From positions 1 to 6,702 of the forward strand of contig JAGBVY010000118.1 of assembly GCA_017630115.1 (NCBI GenBank): a stretch of DNA of 6,702 bases, written 5' to 3'. The notes beneath the pieces were generated by a model, which did no database searches, was not told the origin of the DNA, and worked only from the letters and a program-made list of their open reading frames with translations. Of this stretch, positions 1 through 6,702 are shown one piece after another. The translations under genes and the position numbers were made by a program. Origin of the DNA: Tidjanibacter sp. (GTDB lineage: Bacteria; Bacteroidota; Bacteroidia; Bacteroidales; Rikenellaceae). Within the stretch, counting starts at the first letter, position 1. Every line of letters begins with the position of its first letter.

Positions 1-63
1 GAGCGTAAATGAGGATTTCCGAAACAAGCGTAACGCAGCTATCGCCCACAAGGCGCGCTCGAA
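1..63. other. Non-coding left edge, downstream of the desulfidase gene; possible dispersed repeat
   Basis: These bases lie just after the stop codon of the cysteine desulfidase gene and run off the window. I see no gene start. The segment is GC-rich and holds several short inverted repeats: GCGT-A-ACGC at 28-36, CGCC/GGCG around a five-base loop at 43-55, and GAGCG at 1-5 against CGCTC at 56-60. None is followed by a T-tract on the minus strand, so it does not look like a standard intrinsic terminator. The wording resembles intergenic repeats I associate with some Bacteroidales genomes, but that is an impression from memory and cannot be tested from one copy. Confidence 0.3.
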
Positions 64-1350
64 CTATTTGTGCGTCATAATATGCAATATCATCCTATCA
101 GTCTCCAACATACCGCGCGAGCCAATGGTGGTGAGATTGAGAATCGATTTATCCACATCGTCATCAACAATACCCTCATAGGCCGTAACGCAACGATGCT
201 CCATAGCCATTGTAGCGGCCATAACGGCGGTTGATACCGAGCTGGAAAGTTTCAGTGCACAGCTGGGCTTGGCGCCGTCGCAAATCATACCCGTAAGTGT
301 GGCCACCATATTCTTCACAGCCATAGCCATCTCTGTATAGCCACCGCCCATAAGGTAGGTTATGCCACAGCTCGAACCCGTAGAGGCCACAACACAGCCA
401 CAAAGGGCCGAGAGCCTACCAAGACTCTGTTTGATATAGATTACCGTCAGGTGGGAGAGCACCAGAGCACGAACGAGTTGCTCGTGCGAGGCGCAGGTAT
501 CTTCGGCAAAGACCACCACGGGGAGTGTCGATACGATACCTTGGTTGCCACTACCCGAATTGCTCATCACGGGAATCTTTGCGCCACCCATACGGGCGTC
601 GCAGGCTGCCGAGGTGTAGGAAATCATATGCGAGAGAATCGTGTCGCCCATAATTTTGCGGCTACCCTCGCTCTCCCTAACGGTGCGGCCCAAGCAGTGG
701 CCCCACTCACCTCTGAGCGACTCATCGGCAGCGGCCTTATTGAGTCTGCGAGCTTCGAGTATAAACTCCAACTCCTCAATGGGCGAGGTGGTCGCAAAAT
801 CCCACACGGTCCTGAGGGTCAGCTCAACAGCTTTATTTTCAGCCACCTCCGAGCGAGGCAGGCGGTTGTCAATCTCCACAACATCGCCCTTAGCCACATA
901 GACAAAGTTGGTGTGTGCGCCAGCAATTATGGCTGTGGCTGTGGTTGAACCGGCTGTTGCTCGTGCCTCGATGTAGAGAGTTTCGCAGTCGCCCTCCTTC
1001 ACGCCAACTTTGATGCGTCCATCGTCAATCATTCGGCGTCCTTTCTCTACTGCCTCAGCGCTGACATCGCGCAAGACTTCGAGTTGATATTCGGTTTTGC
1101 CCACTATGGCACCGAGGGCTATGGCGATAGGCAGGCCAATCATATCCGTTCCGGGTATGCCTACGCCCATAGCATTTTTGAGCACATTGGGGCTAAGCAG
1201 CACCACAATCTCCTCTGGTTCAGCGCCAAGCGCCTCCACTGCACGAGCTGTACAGAGCGACACAGCTATGGGTTCAGTACATCCCATTGCGGGCACGACC
1301 TCGCGATTGATTAGGTCGATAATATCCTTTCTGATTTGGGCAGATAACAT
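64..1350 (-). CDS. cyuA: L-cysteine desulfidase, YhaM/CyuA (UPF0597) family, serine dehydratase alpha-like
   Basis: This 428-residue soluble protein belongs to the YhaM/CyuA family, whose studied members use an oxygen-sensitive [4Fe-4S] cluster to break L-cysteine into pyruvate, ammonia and hydrogen sulfide. Seen directly: the N-terminal MGCTEPIA motif with Cys24, the glycine/serine loop SNSGSGNQG at 263-271, CGCVVASTGSSCG at 317-329, and CDGAKPSC at 357-364. The spacing Cys317-Cys357-Cys364 (40 and 7 residues) matches, as I remember it, the cysteines of the archaeal enzyme MJ1025, so these are the likely cluster ligands, with Cys24 near the active site. There is no signal peptide or membrane segment. 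The ATG at 1348-1350 gives a normal family N-terminus; the stop is TAG. Upstream is an AT-rich gap with a candidate promoter. No cysteine permease gene is adjacent, unlike E. coli cyuPA. Serine dehydratase activity is a less likely alternative. Confidence 0.9.
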   Translation of the reverse strand: MLSAQIRKDIIDLINREVVPAMGCTEPIAVSLCTARAVEALGAEPEEIVVLLSPNVLKNAMGVGIPGTDMIGLPIAIALGAIVGKTEYQLEVLRDVSAEAVEKGRRMIDDGRIKVGVKEGDCETLYIEARATAGSTTATAIIAGAHTNFVYVAKGDVVEIDNRLPRSEVAENKAVELTLRTVWDFATTSPIEELEFILEARRLNKAAADESLRGEWGHCLGRTVRESEGSRKIMGDTILSHMISYTSAACDARMGGAKIPVMSNSGSGNQGIVSTLPVVVFAEDTCASHEQLVRALVLSHLTVIYIKQSLGRLSALCGCVVASTGSSCGITYLMGGGYTEMAMAVKNMVATLTGMICDGAKPSCALKLSSSVSTAVMAATMAMEHRCVTAYEGIVDDDVDKSILNLTTIGSRGMLETDRMILHIMTHK

Positions 1351-1426
1351 AGAAGTAGGCTTATTAGGTCAGTAAAAATATACTTTATTATATATAGGAC
1401 TAATGTTTTATGGCACTAACGCCTTT

Positions 1427-1434
1427 CAAAGGTA
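1427..1434 (-). promoter_or_regulatory. Candidate Bacteroidota -7 promoter element for the cysteine desulfidase gene
   Basis: Read on the minus strand this is TACCTTTG, a full match to the Bacteroidota primary sigma -7 consensus TAnnTTTG. It sits in the 120-base gap between mnmA and the desulfidase gene and would start transcription near 1420, giving a leader of about 70 bases. The expected -33 TTTG about 19 bases upstream (near 1454-1457) reads TAAG, so the upstream half is poor. The box overlaps an 11-base palindrome, CCTTTCAAAGG (1422-1432), which may be chance or an operator-like site. The rest of the gap (1351-1470) is AT-rich around 1373-1397 and shows no gene. I see no Shine-Dalgarno sequence before the ATG, which is usual in this phylum. 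Confidence 0.5.
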
Positions 1435-1470
1435 AGTATTTTTTCCCTTACTCCTTATGTGCGAGGGCAA

Positions 1471-2667
1471 TTATTTATCAATCACGCCCGAGCCGATAAG
1501 TTCATCGCCATCGTACCAAGCGGCAAACTGGCCGGCGGTAATACCTCTTTGTGGCTCATCGAATAGGATGTAGCCACCCTCGTCGGTCACATAGAGCCTT
1601 GCGCTCTGCAAGGGTTGGCGGTAGCGTATGCGCACCATAAATCGCTGAGGCTCATCGCCCACCTGCATACGTCTATCCTCCCTCACCCAGTGCATCTCTT
1701 CGGGTCGGATGTGGAGTGCCGAGCGGAGTAGTCCGGGGTGGGTGTGGCCCTGACCCACATAGACAATGTTGCGCTCCACGTCGCTCGCAATGACAAACAG
1801 GGGCAGAGCTGTGCCACCCACGCCCAAGCCGTGACGCTGACCGATAGTGTAGAAGTGAGCGCCTGAGTGAGTGCCCACCTTTCGGCCATCCTGAGGGGTG
1901 TAGGCGTATGGCGTACTTAGTGCCACAACATCCTCTTGTCCAACAAGTTGCTCCTCTTGCTCGGCTGTGCGATAGCCCTCCCACGAGGCCGCAATCTCCA
2001 CAATACGCCCCTTCTTGGCGGCGAGTTTTTGTTGGAGGAAAACCGGCAAATCGACCTTACCCACAAAGCATATACCCTGTGAGTCTTTGCGCTTGGCTGT
2101 GGCCAGATGGTGCTCCGCAGCCACCTCTCTTACCTCGGGTTTGAGCATATCGCCCACAGGGAAGAGCGCACGCGAGAGTTGCTCCTGAGAGAGCTGACAG
2201 AGGAAGTAGCTCTGGTCTTTGTTGGGGTCGGTGCCTGCCAGCAATCGGTGAGTGCCATCGGGCAGGTGTTCAACCCTACAATAGTGACCCGTAGCCACCC
2301 AGTCGGCACCCAATTTGAGCGCCTCCTTCAAGAAGACGTCAAACTTTATCTCTCTATTACAGAGCACATCGGGATTGGGTGTGCGTCCCTTTTCGTACTC
2401 GGCGAACATATAATCGACCACCCTTTGGCGATACTGCTCCGAGAGGTCCACCATACGAAACGGTATATCGAGCCTCTTGGCCACAAGTTCGGCAAAGAGA
2501 CGGTCGTCTTCCCAAGGGCACTCGCCACTGAGCGTACCAACCGTATCGTGCCAATTGACCATAAAGAGTCCTATGACCTCATAGCCTTGTTCTATAAGTC
2601 TCTGTGCAGCCACCGACGAATCTACACCGCCCGAAAGCCCCACAACTACACGTTCCTTCTTACCCAT
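1471..2667 (-). CDS. mnmA: tRNA-specific 2-thiouridylase MnmA
   Basis: MnmA installs the 2-thio group on wobble uridine 34 of tRNA-Lys, -Glu and -Gln in the cytoplasm. It adenylates the uridine with ATP and then transfers sulfur relayed from a cysteine desulfurase. The 398-residue product shows the PP-loop SGGVDSS at 12-18, the NPDVLCNREIKF block at 98-109 with catalytic Cys103, ATGHYCR at 125-131, and DSQGICFVGK at 195-204 with the persulfide-carrying Cys200. The central-domain signature HFYTIGQRHGLGVGG is at 271-285 and the C-terminal beta-barrel follows. It is about 30 residues longer than the E. coli enzyme; the extra sequence lies at roughly 225-262. The ATG at 2665-2667 gives a normal start directly before the PP-loop strand; the stop is TAA. 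No Shine-Dalgarno or convincing promoter is seen in the short gap after the upstream terminator, so expression may rely on readthrough or an atypical promoter. Many Bacteroidales carry two MnmA paralogues; which one this is cannot be told here. Confidence 0.97.
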   Translation of the reverse strand: MGKKERVVVGLSGGVDSSVAAQRLIEQGYEVIGLFMVNWHDTVGTLSGECPWEDDRLFAELVAKRLDIPFRMVDLSEQYRQRVVDYMFAEYEKGRTPNPDVLCNREIKFDVFLKEALKLGADWVATGHYCRVEHLPDGTHRLLAGTDPNKDQSYFLCQLSQEQLSRALFPVGDMLKPEVREVAAEHHLATAKRKDSQGICFVGKVDLPVFLQQKLAAKKGRIVEIAASWEGYRTAEQEEQLVGQEDVVALSTPYAYTPQDGRKVGTHSGAHFYTIGQRHGLGVGGTALPLFVIASDVERNIVYVGQGHTHPGLLRSALHIRPEEMHWVREDRRMQVGDEPQRFMVRIRYRQPLQSARLYVTDEGGYILFDEPQRGITAGQFAAWYDGDELIGSGVIDK

Positions 2668-2691
2668 TTGTAACTACTGTTTGCTATTTTG

Positions 2692-2724
2692 AAAAAAAAG
2701 CCTGACCAAAGAGAGTCAGGCTTT
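2692..2724 (-). terminator. Intrinsic terminator after the gyrA-TPR gene pair
   Basis: On the minus strand a perfect 10-bp stem, AAAGCCTGAC against GTCAGGCTTT (plus-strand arms 2697-2706 and 2715-2724), encloses an eight-base loop and runs straight into eight consecutive T residues (2692-2699, three of them part of the stem). This is a textbook rho-independent terminator. It lies 33 bases after the TPR gene stop codon and about 25 bases before the mnmA start, so it ends the gyrA-TPR transcript. On the plus strand the trailing T run is only three bases, so it should act in one direction. Confidence 0.88.
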
Positions 2725-2757
2725 GCACTTATGCCCCAACAAGAGCAGCAGGAGGCA

Positions 2758-4089
2758 TTAGTTGGCCTTCATCTGCTTGAAGAGCTCGTTGTAGTGGTTG
2801 AATTTCTCCATATACTCCTCTTTGGTATTGCGCACTTGGAAGCAGATACTTTTGAGGAACTCAACGGTGTTAATGTCGGCGGGGTTCAACTCGTGTGCCT
2901 TCTCGAAGGGCTCAATCGAAGCTGCGTAAGCCTCAATTGCGCTATTCAGAACGCTACCACGATTCTCGTCATTCCACGACATCTGGTTGGCCTGCTGGTT
3001 CAGGTCGTCGCCCTTACGGGTGAGGGTGTAGGCCTTATTGAGGTAGAGGTTGATGTTGGAGGGCTCAACAGCAATAGCTTGGTCGAACATACCAACAGCC
3101 TCGTCGTACATCTTCAACTCTGCATACACAGCGCCCAAGCCAATCATCAACTGAGCGTTGGTAGCGTCGGCAGCGATAGCAGCTTTGAGTTTCTCAATCA
3201 TTGGCTCGGGGCTCTCGCCAAGCACCAGATAGACGTCGGTCATACAGGAGATGATGTCCGAGTTGCCGGGGAATTTCATCAGAGCGTTCTCCAAGAACTC
3301 CTTAGCCTCAGCCATTTTCTCTTTGTTCTCCAAGTAAGCACCACGGTAGGAGTTGTAGAGTACATTGTAGAGTGCGCCCTCGGCGTAGTAACCAAGGCTC
3401 TCGGCAATCTTCAAGTTCTCAATACTACCCTCATAGTCACCTGCAAAGTGAGCCAAGTAACCAGCGTTGAAGATACTGGTGGTATCGGGGGTCATAGCGG
3501 CCTCAGGGAGGATAGATACCTCGTAAGCCCTCTTGTAGTAGTCGGTTGCACCTTTGTAGTCGTGCATAAAGAACTTGCTACCTGCATTCTTACGCAGAAC
3601 ATTGTTTACAGTCAGGAAGCCCTCGCTAACCTTCTTAGCCAACTTAGGATTGAGTTCGAGCGATTTGCGGTAAGCCTCGATAGCCTCATTGATAGCCTCG
3701 GGGTAGATGGGCTCAGTTACGTTCCAACCGGCAACAGCATCGTTGGCAACATATACATCGTAGGCGCCATAGCCGAGTTTCAGATACTGGTCGTTACCAA
3801 TGGTGGCCATCTCCTGAGTCAGAGGGTTGCCCACCTTCATCAGCAGCAGGTTTACAGGTGCGGTCTCGAAAATCTGGTTGGTGTAGGCGGTCTCCGCATC
3901 AATCATAATCTCGGCACGTTTCATCCAAGTGGATGCTTTCAGTGCTTTCTTCTCATTTGCAACATCGGCATCGGATTTAGCGATTTTCTTCTGATACACC
4001 TCGGGGTTAACCTTTACAGGCTGCTCCTGTGCAATCGAAGGCAAGCACATCATAAGTGCCGCTGCAATGGTCAGTAATGTCTTTTTCAT
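2758..4089 (-). CDS. Exported tetratricopeptide-repeat (TPR) protein encoded downstream of gyrA
   Basis: This 443-residue protein starts with a signal peptide: a Lys-Lys N-terminus, a hydrophobic core at about 4-16, and SIA-QEQ at 18-23, giving probable cleavage after Ala20. No lipobox cysteine follows (Cys15 lies inside the core), so a periplasmic location is most likely. The mature part is alpha-helical with degenerate TPR units at about 131-148, 172-191, 204-232, 255-274, 312-345 (the clearest: GLGAVYAELKMYDEAVGMFD) and 380-404. TPRs bind proteins; no catalytic motif is visible. A WxKR segment follows the start of the mature chain (Trp55). It lies 54 bases after gyrA with no terminator between, so the two are probably cotranscribed. 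From memory, Porphyromonas gingivalis has a TPR gene (tprA, PG1385) beside gyrA; this could be its counterpart, which is inference. Start ATG, stop TAA. The partners and exact job are unknown. Confidence 0.9.
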   Translation of the reverse strand: MKKTLLTIAAALMMCLPSIAQEQPVKVNPEVYQKKIAKSDADVANEKKALKASTWMKRAEIMIDAETAYTNQIFETAPVNLLLMKVGNPLTQEMATIGNDQYLKLGYGAYDVYVANDAVAGWNVTEPIYPEAINEAIEAYRKSLELNPKLAKKVSEGFLTVNNVLRKNAGSKFFMHDYKGATDYYKRAYEVSILPEAAMTPDTTSIFNAGYLAHFAGDYEGSIENLKIAESLGYYAEGALYNVLYNSYRGAYLENKEKMAEAKEFLENALMKFPGNSDIISCMTDVYLVLGESPEPMIEKLKAAIAADATNAQLMIGLGAVYAELKMYDEAVGMFDQAIAVEPSNINLYLNKAYTLTRKGDDLNQQANQMSWNDENRGSVLNSAIEAYAASIEPFEKAHELNPADINTVEFLKSICFQVRNTKEEYMEKFNHYNELFKQMKAN

Positions 4090-4126
4090 AGTAATAATGT
4101 ATTTGTAAGTGTTTGTTTGGTTAATT
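4090..4126 (-). promoter_or_regulatory. G-free, A-rich translation leader of the TPR gene
   Basis: The 37 bases directly before the TPR start codon contain no G on the minus strand and are rich in A, so no Shine-Dalgarno pairing is possible. Unstructured A-rich leaders of this kind are typical of Bacteroidota, where initiation rarely uses the anti-Shine-Dalgarno. There is no TAnnTTTG box or hairpin in the whole gap between gyrA and this gene (4090-4143), which supports cotranscription from a gyrA promoter outside the window. Confidence 0.55.
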
Positions 4127-4143
4127 CGTTGTTATTCAACAGA

Positions 4144-6702
4144 CTACTCCTCGGAGGGGGTTTCAGCCTGAGGCTCTACAACAGCCTCGGCATCCTTTGC
4201 GACCTCAGCACCCTCAGCCAGAATCTCTGCGCCCTCGGCTGCTATGAGTTCGTCCTCTTCCTCCTTAGGGACTGCTACCACGGAGGCAATCGAGTCGCCC
4301 TCGCGGAGGTTGATGATTTTCACACCCTGAGTAGCCCTACCTGCCACCCTGATGTCGGCCACCGAGGTGCGGATAGTAGTGCCACTGCGGTTAATAATCA
4401 TAAGGTCGTTCTCGTCGGTCACAGCTTTCAGAGCCACAAGATTGCCCGTCTTGTCGGTCACTTGGATGGTCTTGACACCCTTACCGCCCCTATTAGTAAC
4501 GCGATAATCGTCCAACTCAGTACGTTTGCCATAGCCTTTTTCGCTCAGCACGAGAATATCTTTACCATCGCCAGGCTCAACGCAGGCCATACCGACAACT
4601 CGGTTGCCCTCCTCAATCTCAACGCCCCTAACGCCGGTGCTGACACGACCCATAGCCCTAACTTTCTCCTCATTGAAGCGGATGGCCTTACCCTCGTAGG
4701 TGGCAATCAGAATCTCCGACTTGCCGTTAGTAAGGGTTACATCCACAAGCTGGTCGTCCTCACGCACATTGATTGCGGCTACACCATTGCGTCGTGGACG
4801 CGAGTACTCCTCCAAAAGCGTCTTCTTGACAACGCCCTGCTGGGTACACATAACAATGTAGTGGCTCTGTACGAAATCCTTATCCTCCAAGTGGCGGATG
4901 TTGATGTAGGCCCTCACCTTATCGTCGGGCTCAATCTGGATAACATTCTGAATAGCCCTACCCTTCGAGGCCCTTGTGCCCTCAGGAATCTCATACACTT
5001 TCAGCCAGTAGCAACGGCCCTTCTCCGTAAAGAAGAGCATCGTATTGTGCATTGTAGTCACATAGATGTGCTCGATGAAATCCTCATCGCGGGTGGCGCT
5101 ACCCTTCACACCAATGCCGCCTCGGTGCTGCGAACGATACTCCACCAGAGGAGTACGCTTGATGTAGCCCATATGCGAGATGGTAATCACCTGCTCGTCG
5201 TCGGCATAGAAGTCCTCGGGGTTGAACTCGCCGGCACTCATCACAATCTCGGTGCGGCGCTGGTCGCCATATTTCTCTTTGATTTCAAGCGTCTCTTCCT
5301 TAACAACTTGCAACTGCATCTGCTCACTAGCAAGGATGCTGTTGAAGTACTCAATCTGCTCCAAGAGCTCTTTGAGTTCCGACTCCAACTTACCACGCTC
5401 CAAGCCTGTCAGTGCCCTGAGCCTCATATCGACAATAGCCTGTGCCTGCAACTCCGACAGACTGAAACGCTCCATCAGACCGCTCTTTGCCAAGTCGGGT
5501 GTAGCAGCCGCCCTAATGATGCGGATAACCTCGTCGATGTTGTCCTGAGCAATGAGCAAGCCCTGCACGATGTGAGCCCTTGCCTCGGCAGCAGCCAAGT
5601 CGTGTTTAGTACGACGCACAACAACCTCGTGACGGTGCTCCACAAAGGCTTTCACCATATCCTTGAAGCTCATCAACATAGGCCTACCACCCACCAAGGC
5701 GATATTGTTTACCGAGAAGGAGCTCTGCAAGGGGGTGTTTTTGTAGAGGTGCTGCAAGACAACGCTCGATACGGCATCTTGTTTGAGGATAATCACAACC
5801 CTCACGCCATCAATATCACTCTCGTCGTTGATATAGGAGATACCCTCAATCTTCTTCTCATTGACCAACTGGGCAATCTTCTGCACCAACTCGGCCTTAT
5901 TGACCATATAGGGAATCTCGGTAACAACGATGCACTCCCTGCCGCTCTTGGTATATTCAATCTCGGTTTTGGCCCTAACAACAACCCTACCACGACCTGT
6001 GGTAATGGCCTCCTTAACGCCCTCGTAGCCATAAATAATAGCACCAGTGGGGAAGTCGGGACCTTTCACAAAGTGGCACATATCCTCAGGCTCCATATCG
6101 GGATTGTCGATGTAGGCGCAGATGGCATCGCAACACTCCGAGAGGTTGTGGGGAGCCATATTTGTAGCCATACCTACGGCGATACCGTTAGAGCCATTGA
6201 CCATCAGCAGAGGGATGCGAGTGGGCAGCACGGTAGGCTCCAACTCAGTATCATCGAAGTTGTAGGTGAAATCAACCGTATCTTTGTCAATGTCGGCCAT
6301 AACCTCGTCGGTAATCTTCCTCATACGGGCCTCGGTGTAACGCATTGCTGCGGGCGAGTCGCCGTCCATCGAACCAAAGTTACCCTGACCATCCACCAGA
6401 GGATAGCGCAAGCTCCAAGGCTGAGCCATACGACACATAGCGTCGTAGATGGAGCTATCGCCGTGGGGGTGGAACTTACCCATAACCTCACCGACGATAC
6501 GGGCACTCTTACGAGTAGGCTTGTGGGAGTAGAGTCCCAACTCGTGGCTCATACCGTAGAGGATGCGGCGGTGTACGGGTTTCATACCGTCCCTCGCATC
6601 GGGCAGAGCACGCGAAACAATCACCGACATCGAGTAGTCGATGTAGGCCGATTTCATCTGCTCTTCGATTTTGACCGGGACAATACGGCCGGTCAATACC
6701 TC
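4144..6702 (-). CDS. gyrA: DNA gyrase subunit A, 5' end cut by the window edge
   Basis: GyrA is the DNA-cleaving and wrapping subunit of gyrase (A2B2), which uses ATP hydrolysed by GyrB to add negative supercoils. Numbering from the TTG at 6696, the winged-helix region holds HPHGDSSIYD at 76-85 (Ser81 and Asp85 equal E. coli Ser83 and Asp87, both wild type) and the catalytic AAMRYTEAR with Tyr120. GSNGIAVGMATN at 168-179 contains the DNA-intercalating Ile172. The coiled-coil gate spans about 340-480. The C-terminal beta-pinwheel (about 495-810) carries a GyrA box, QHRGGIG, at 523-529, which favours gyrase over topoisomerase IV ParC. An acidic Ala/Glu tail (812-850) ends in TAG. The frame stays open past the TTG to the edge (Glu-Val precede it) and no ribosome-binding spacing exists there, so the real start is probably a few codons beyond 6702. 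The TPR gene follows on the same strand. Confidence 0.98.
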   Translation of the reverse strand, partial: EVLTGRIVPVKIEEQMKSAYIDYSMSVIVSRALPDARDGMKPVHRRILYGMSHELGLYSHKPTRKSARIVGEVMGKFHPHGDSSIYDAMCRMAQPWSLRYPLVDGQGNFGSMDGDSPAAMRYTEARMRKITDEVMADIDKDTVDFTYNFDDTELEPTVLPTRIPLLMVNGSNGIAVGMATNMAPHNLSECCDAICAYIDNPDMEPEDMCHFVKGPDFPTGAIIYGYEGVKEAITTGRGRVVVRAKTEIEYTKSGRECIVVTEIPYMVNKAELVQKIAQLVNEKKIEGISYINDESDIDGVRVVIILKQDAVSSVVLQHLYKNTPLQSSFSVNNIALVGGRPMLMSFKDMVKAFVEHRHEVVVRRTKHDLAAAEARAHIVQGLLIAQDNIDEVIRIIRAAATPDLAKSGLMERFSLSELQAQAIVDMRLRALTGLERGKLESELKELLEQIEYFNSILASEQMQLQVVKEETLEIKEKYGDQRRTEIVMSAGEFNPEDFYADDEQVITISHMGYIKRTPLVEYRSQHRGGIGVKGSATRDEDFIEHIYVTTMHNTMLFFTEKGRCYWLKVYEIPEGTRASKGRAIQNVIQIEPDDKVRAYINIRHLEDKDFVQSHYIVMCTQQGVVKKTLLEEYSRPRRNGVAAINVREDDQLVDVTLTNGKSEILIATYEGKAIRFNEEKVRAMGRVSTGVRGVEIEEGNRVVGMACVEPGDGKDILVLSEKGYGKRTELDDYRVTNRGGKGVKTIQVTDKTGNLVALKAVTDENDLMIINRSGTTIRTSVADIRVAGRATQGVKIINLREGDSIASVVAVPKEEEDELIAAEGAEILAEGAEVAKDAEAVVEPQAETPSEE

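Noticed and set aside
451..948. Plus-strand open frame of 165 codons opposite the desulfidase gene
   Set aside because: It is a shadow of a conserved enzyme on the other strand; no leader, promoter or recognisable motif supports it.
1432..1451. GTAAG/CTTAC inverted repeat between mnmA and the desulfidase gene as an mnmA terminator
   Set aside because: The stem is only five AT-containing pairs with a ten-base loop and has no T-tract on the minus strand after it, so it is too weak to call.
2107..2673. Plus-strand open frame of 188 codons opposite mnmA
   Set aside because: It is antisense to an unmistakable mnmA with all catalytic motifs and shows no protein-family features.
2668..2691. Promoter for mnmA just after the terminator
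   Set aside because: A TTTG lies in the terminator loop at a plausible -33 distance, but the -7 position reads TAGCAAAC and does not match TAnnTTTG.
2689..4077. Plus-strand open frame of 462 codons covering the whole TPR gene in antisense
   Set aside because: It is codon-aligned with the TPR gene, so it stays open simply because that gene avoids TTA, CTA and TCA codons. It begins inside the terminator hairpin region, its product resembles nothing I know, and the minus-strand reading has a signal peptide and TPR repeats.
6298..6480. Possible quinolone-resistance changes in GyrA
   Set aside because: The residues equal to E. coli Ser83 and Asp87 are serine and aspartate, so the key positions are wild type.

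Overview
The window reads as ordinary chromosomal DNA from a member of the Bacteroidota, most likely the order Bacteroidales (gut-type, moderate GC). The reasons are the GyrA and MnmA sequence types, an insertion in MnmA that I associate with this phylum, an Ala-Gln signal-peptide cleavage site, A-rich leaders without Shine-Dalgarno sequences, and a TAnnTTTG-type -7 promoter element. The genus is not certain; an Alistipes-like (Rikenellaceae) origin is only a guess.

All four genes lie on the minus strand, so transcription runs from high to low coordinates. First comes gyrA (4144-6702, DNA gyrase subunit A, its first codons cut off by the window edge). After 54 bases follows a secreted or periplasmic TPR-repeat protein (2758-4089). 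A clear intrinsic terminator (2692-2724) closes this pair. Next is mnmA (1471-2667, tRNA 2-thiouridylase), beginning only about 25 bases after the terminator. Last is a YhaM/CyuA-family L-cysteine desulfidase (64-1350), preceded by a 120-base AT-rich gap with a good candidate promoter. The first 63 bases are non-coding sequence downstream of that gene.

Functionally this is housekeeping content: DNA supercoiling, a cell-envelope TPR protein, wobble-uridine thiolation of tRNA, and cysteine breakdown to pyruvate, ammonia and sulfide. The last two both concern cysteine sulfur, but the promoter between them suggests they need not be one regulated unit. I found no mobile element, CRISPR array, RNA gene or novel defence or metabolic system. 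The items worth a second look are small: the undetermined gyrA start, the GyrA-TPR pairing, the enlarged MnmA central region, a codon-pair skew inside gyrA, and a possible dispersed repeat at the left edge.
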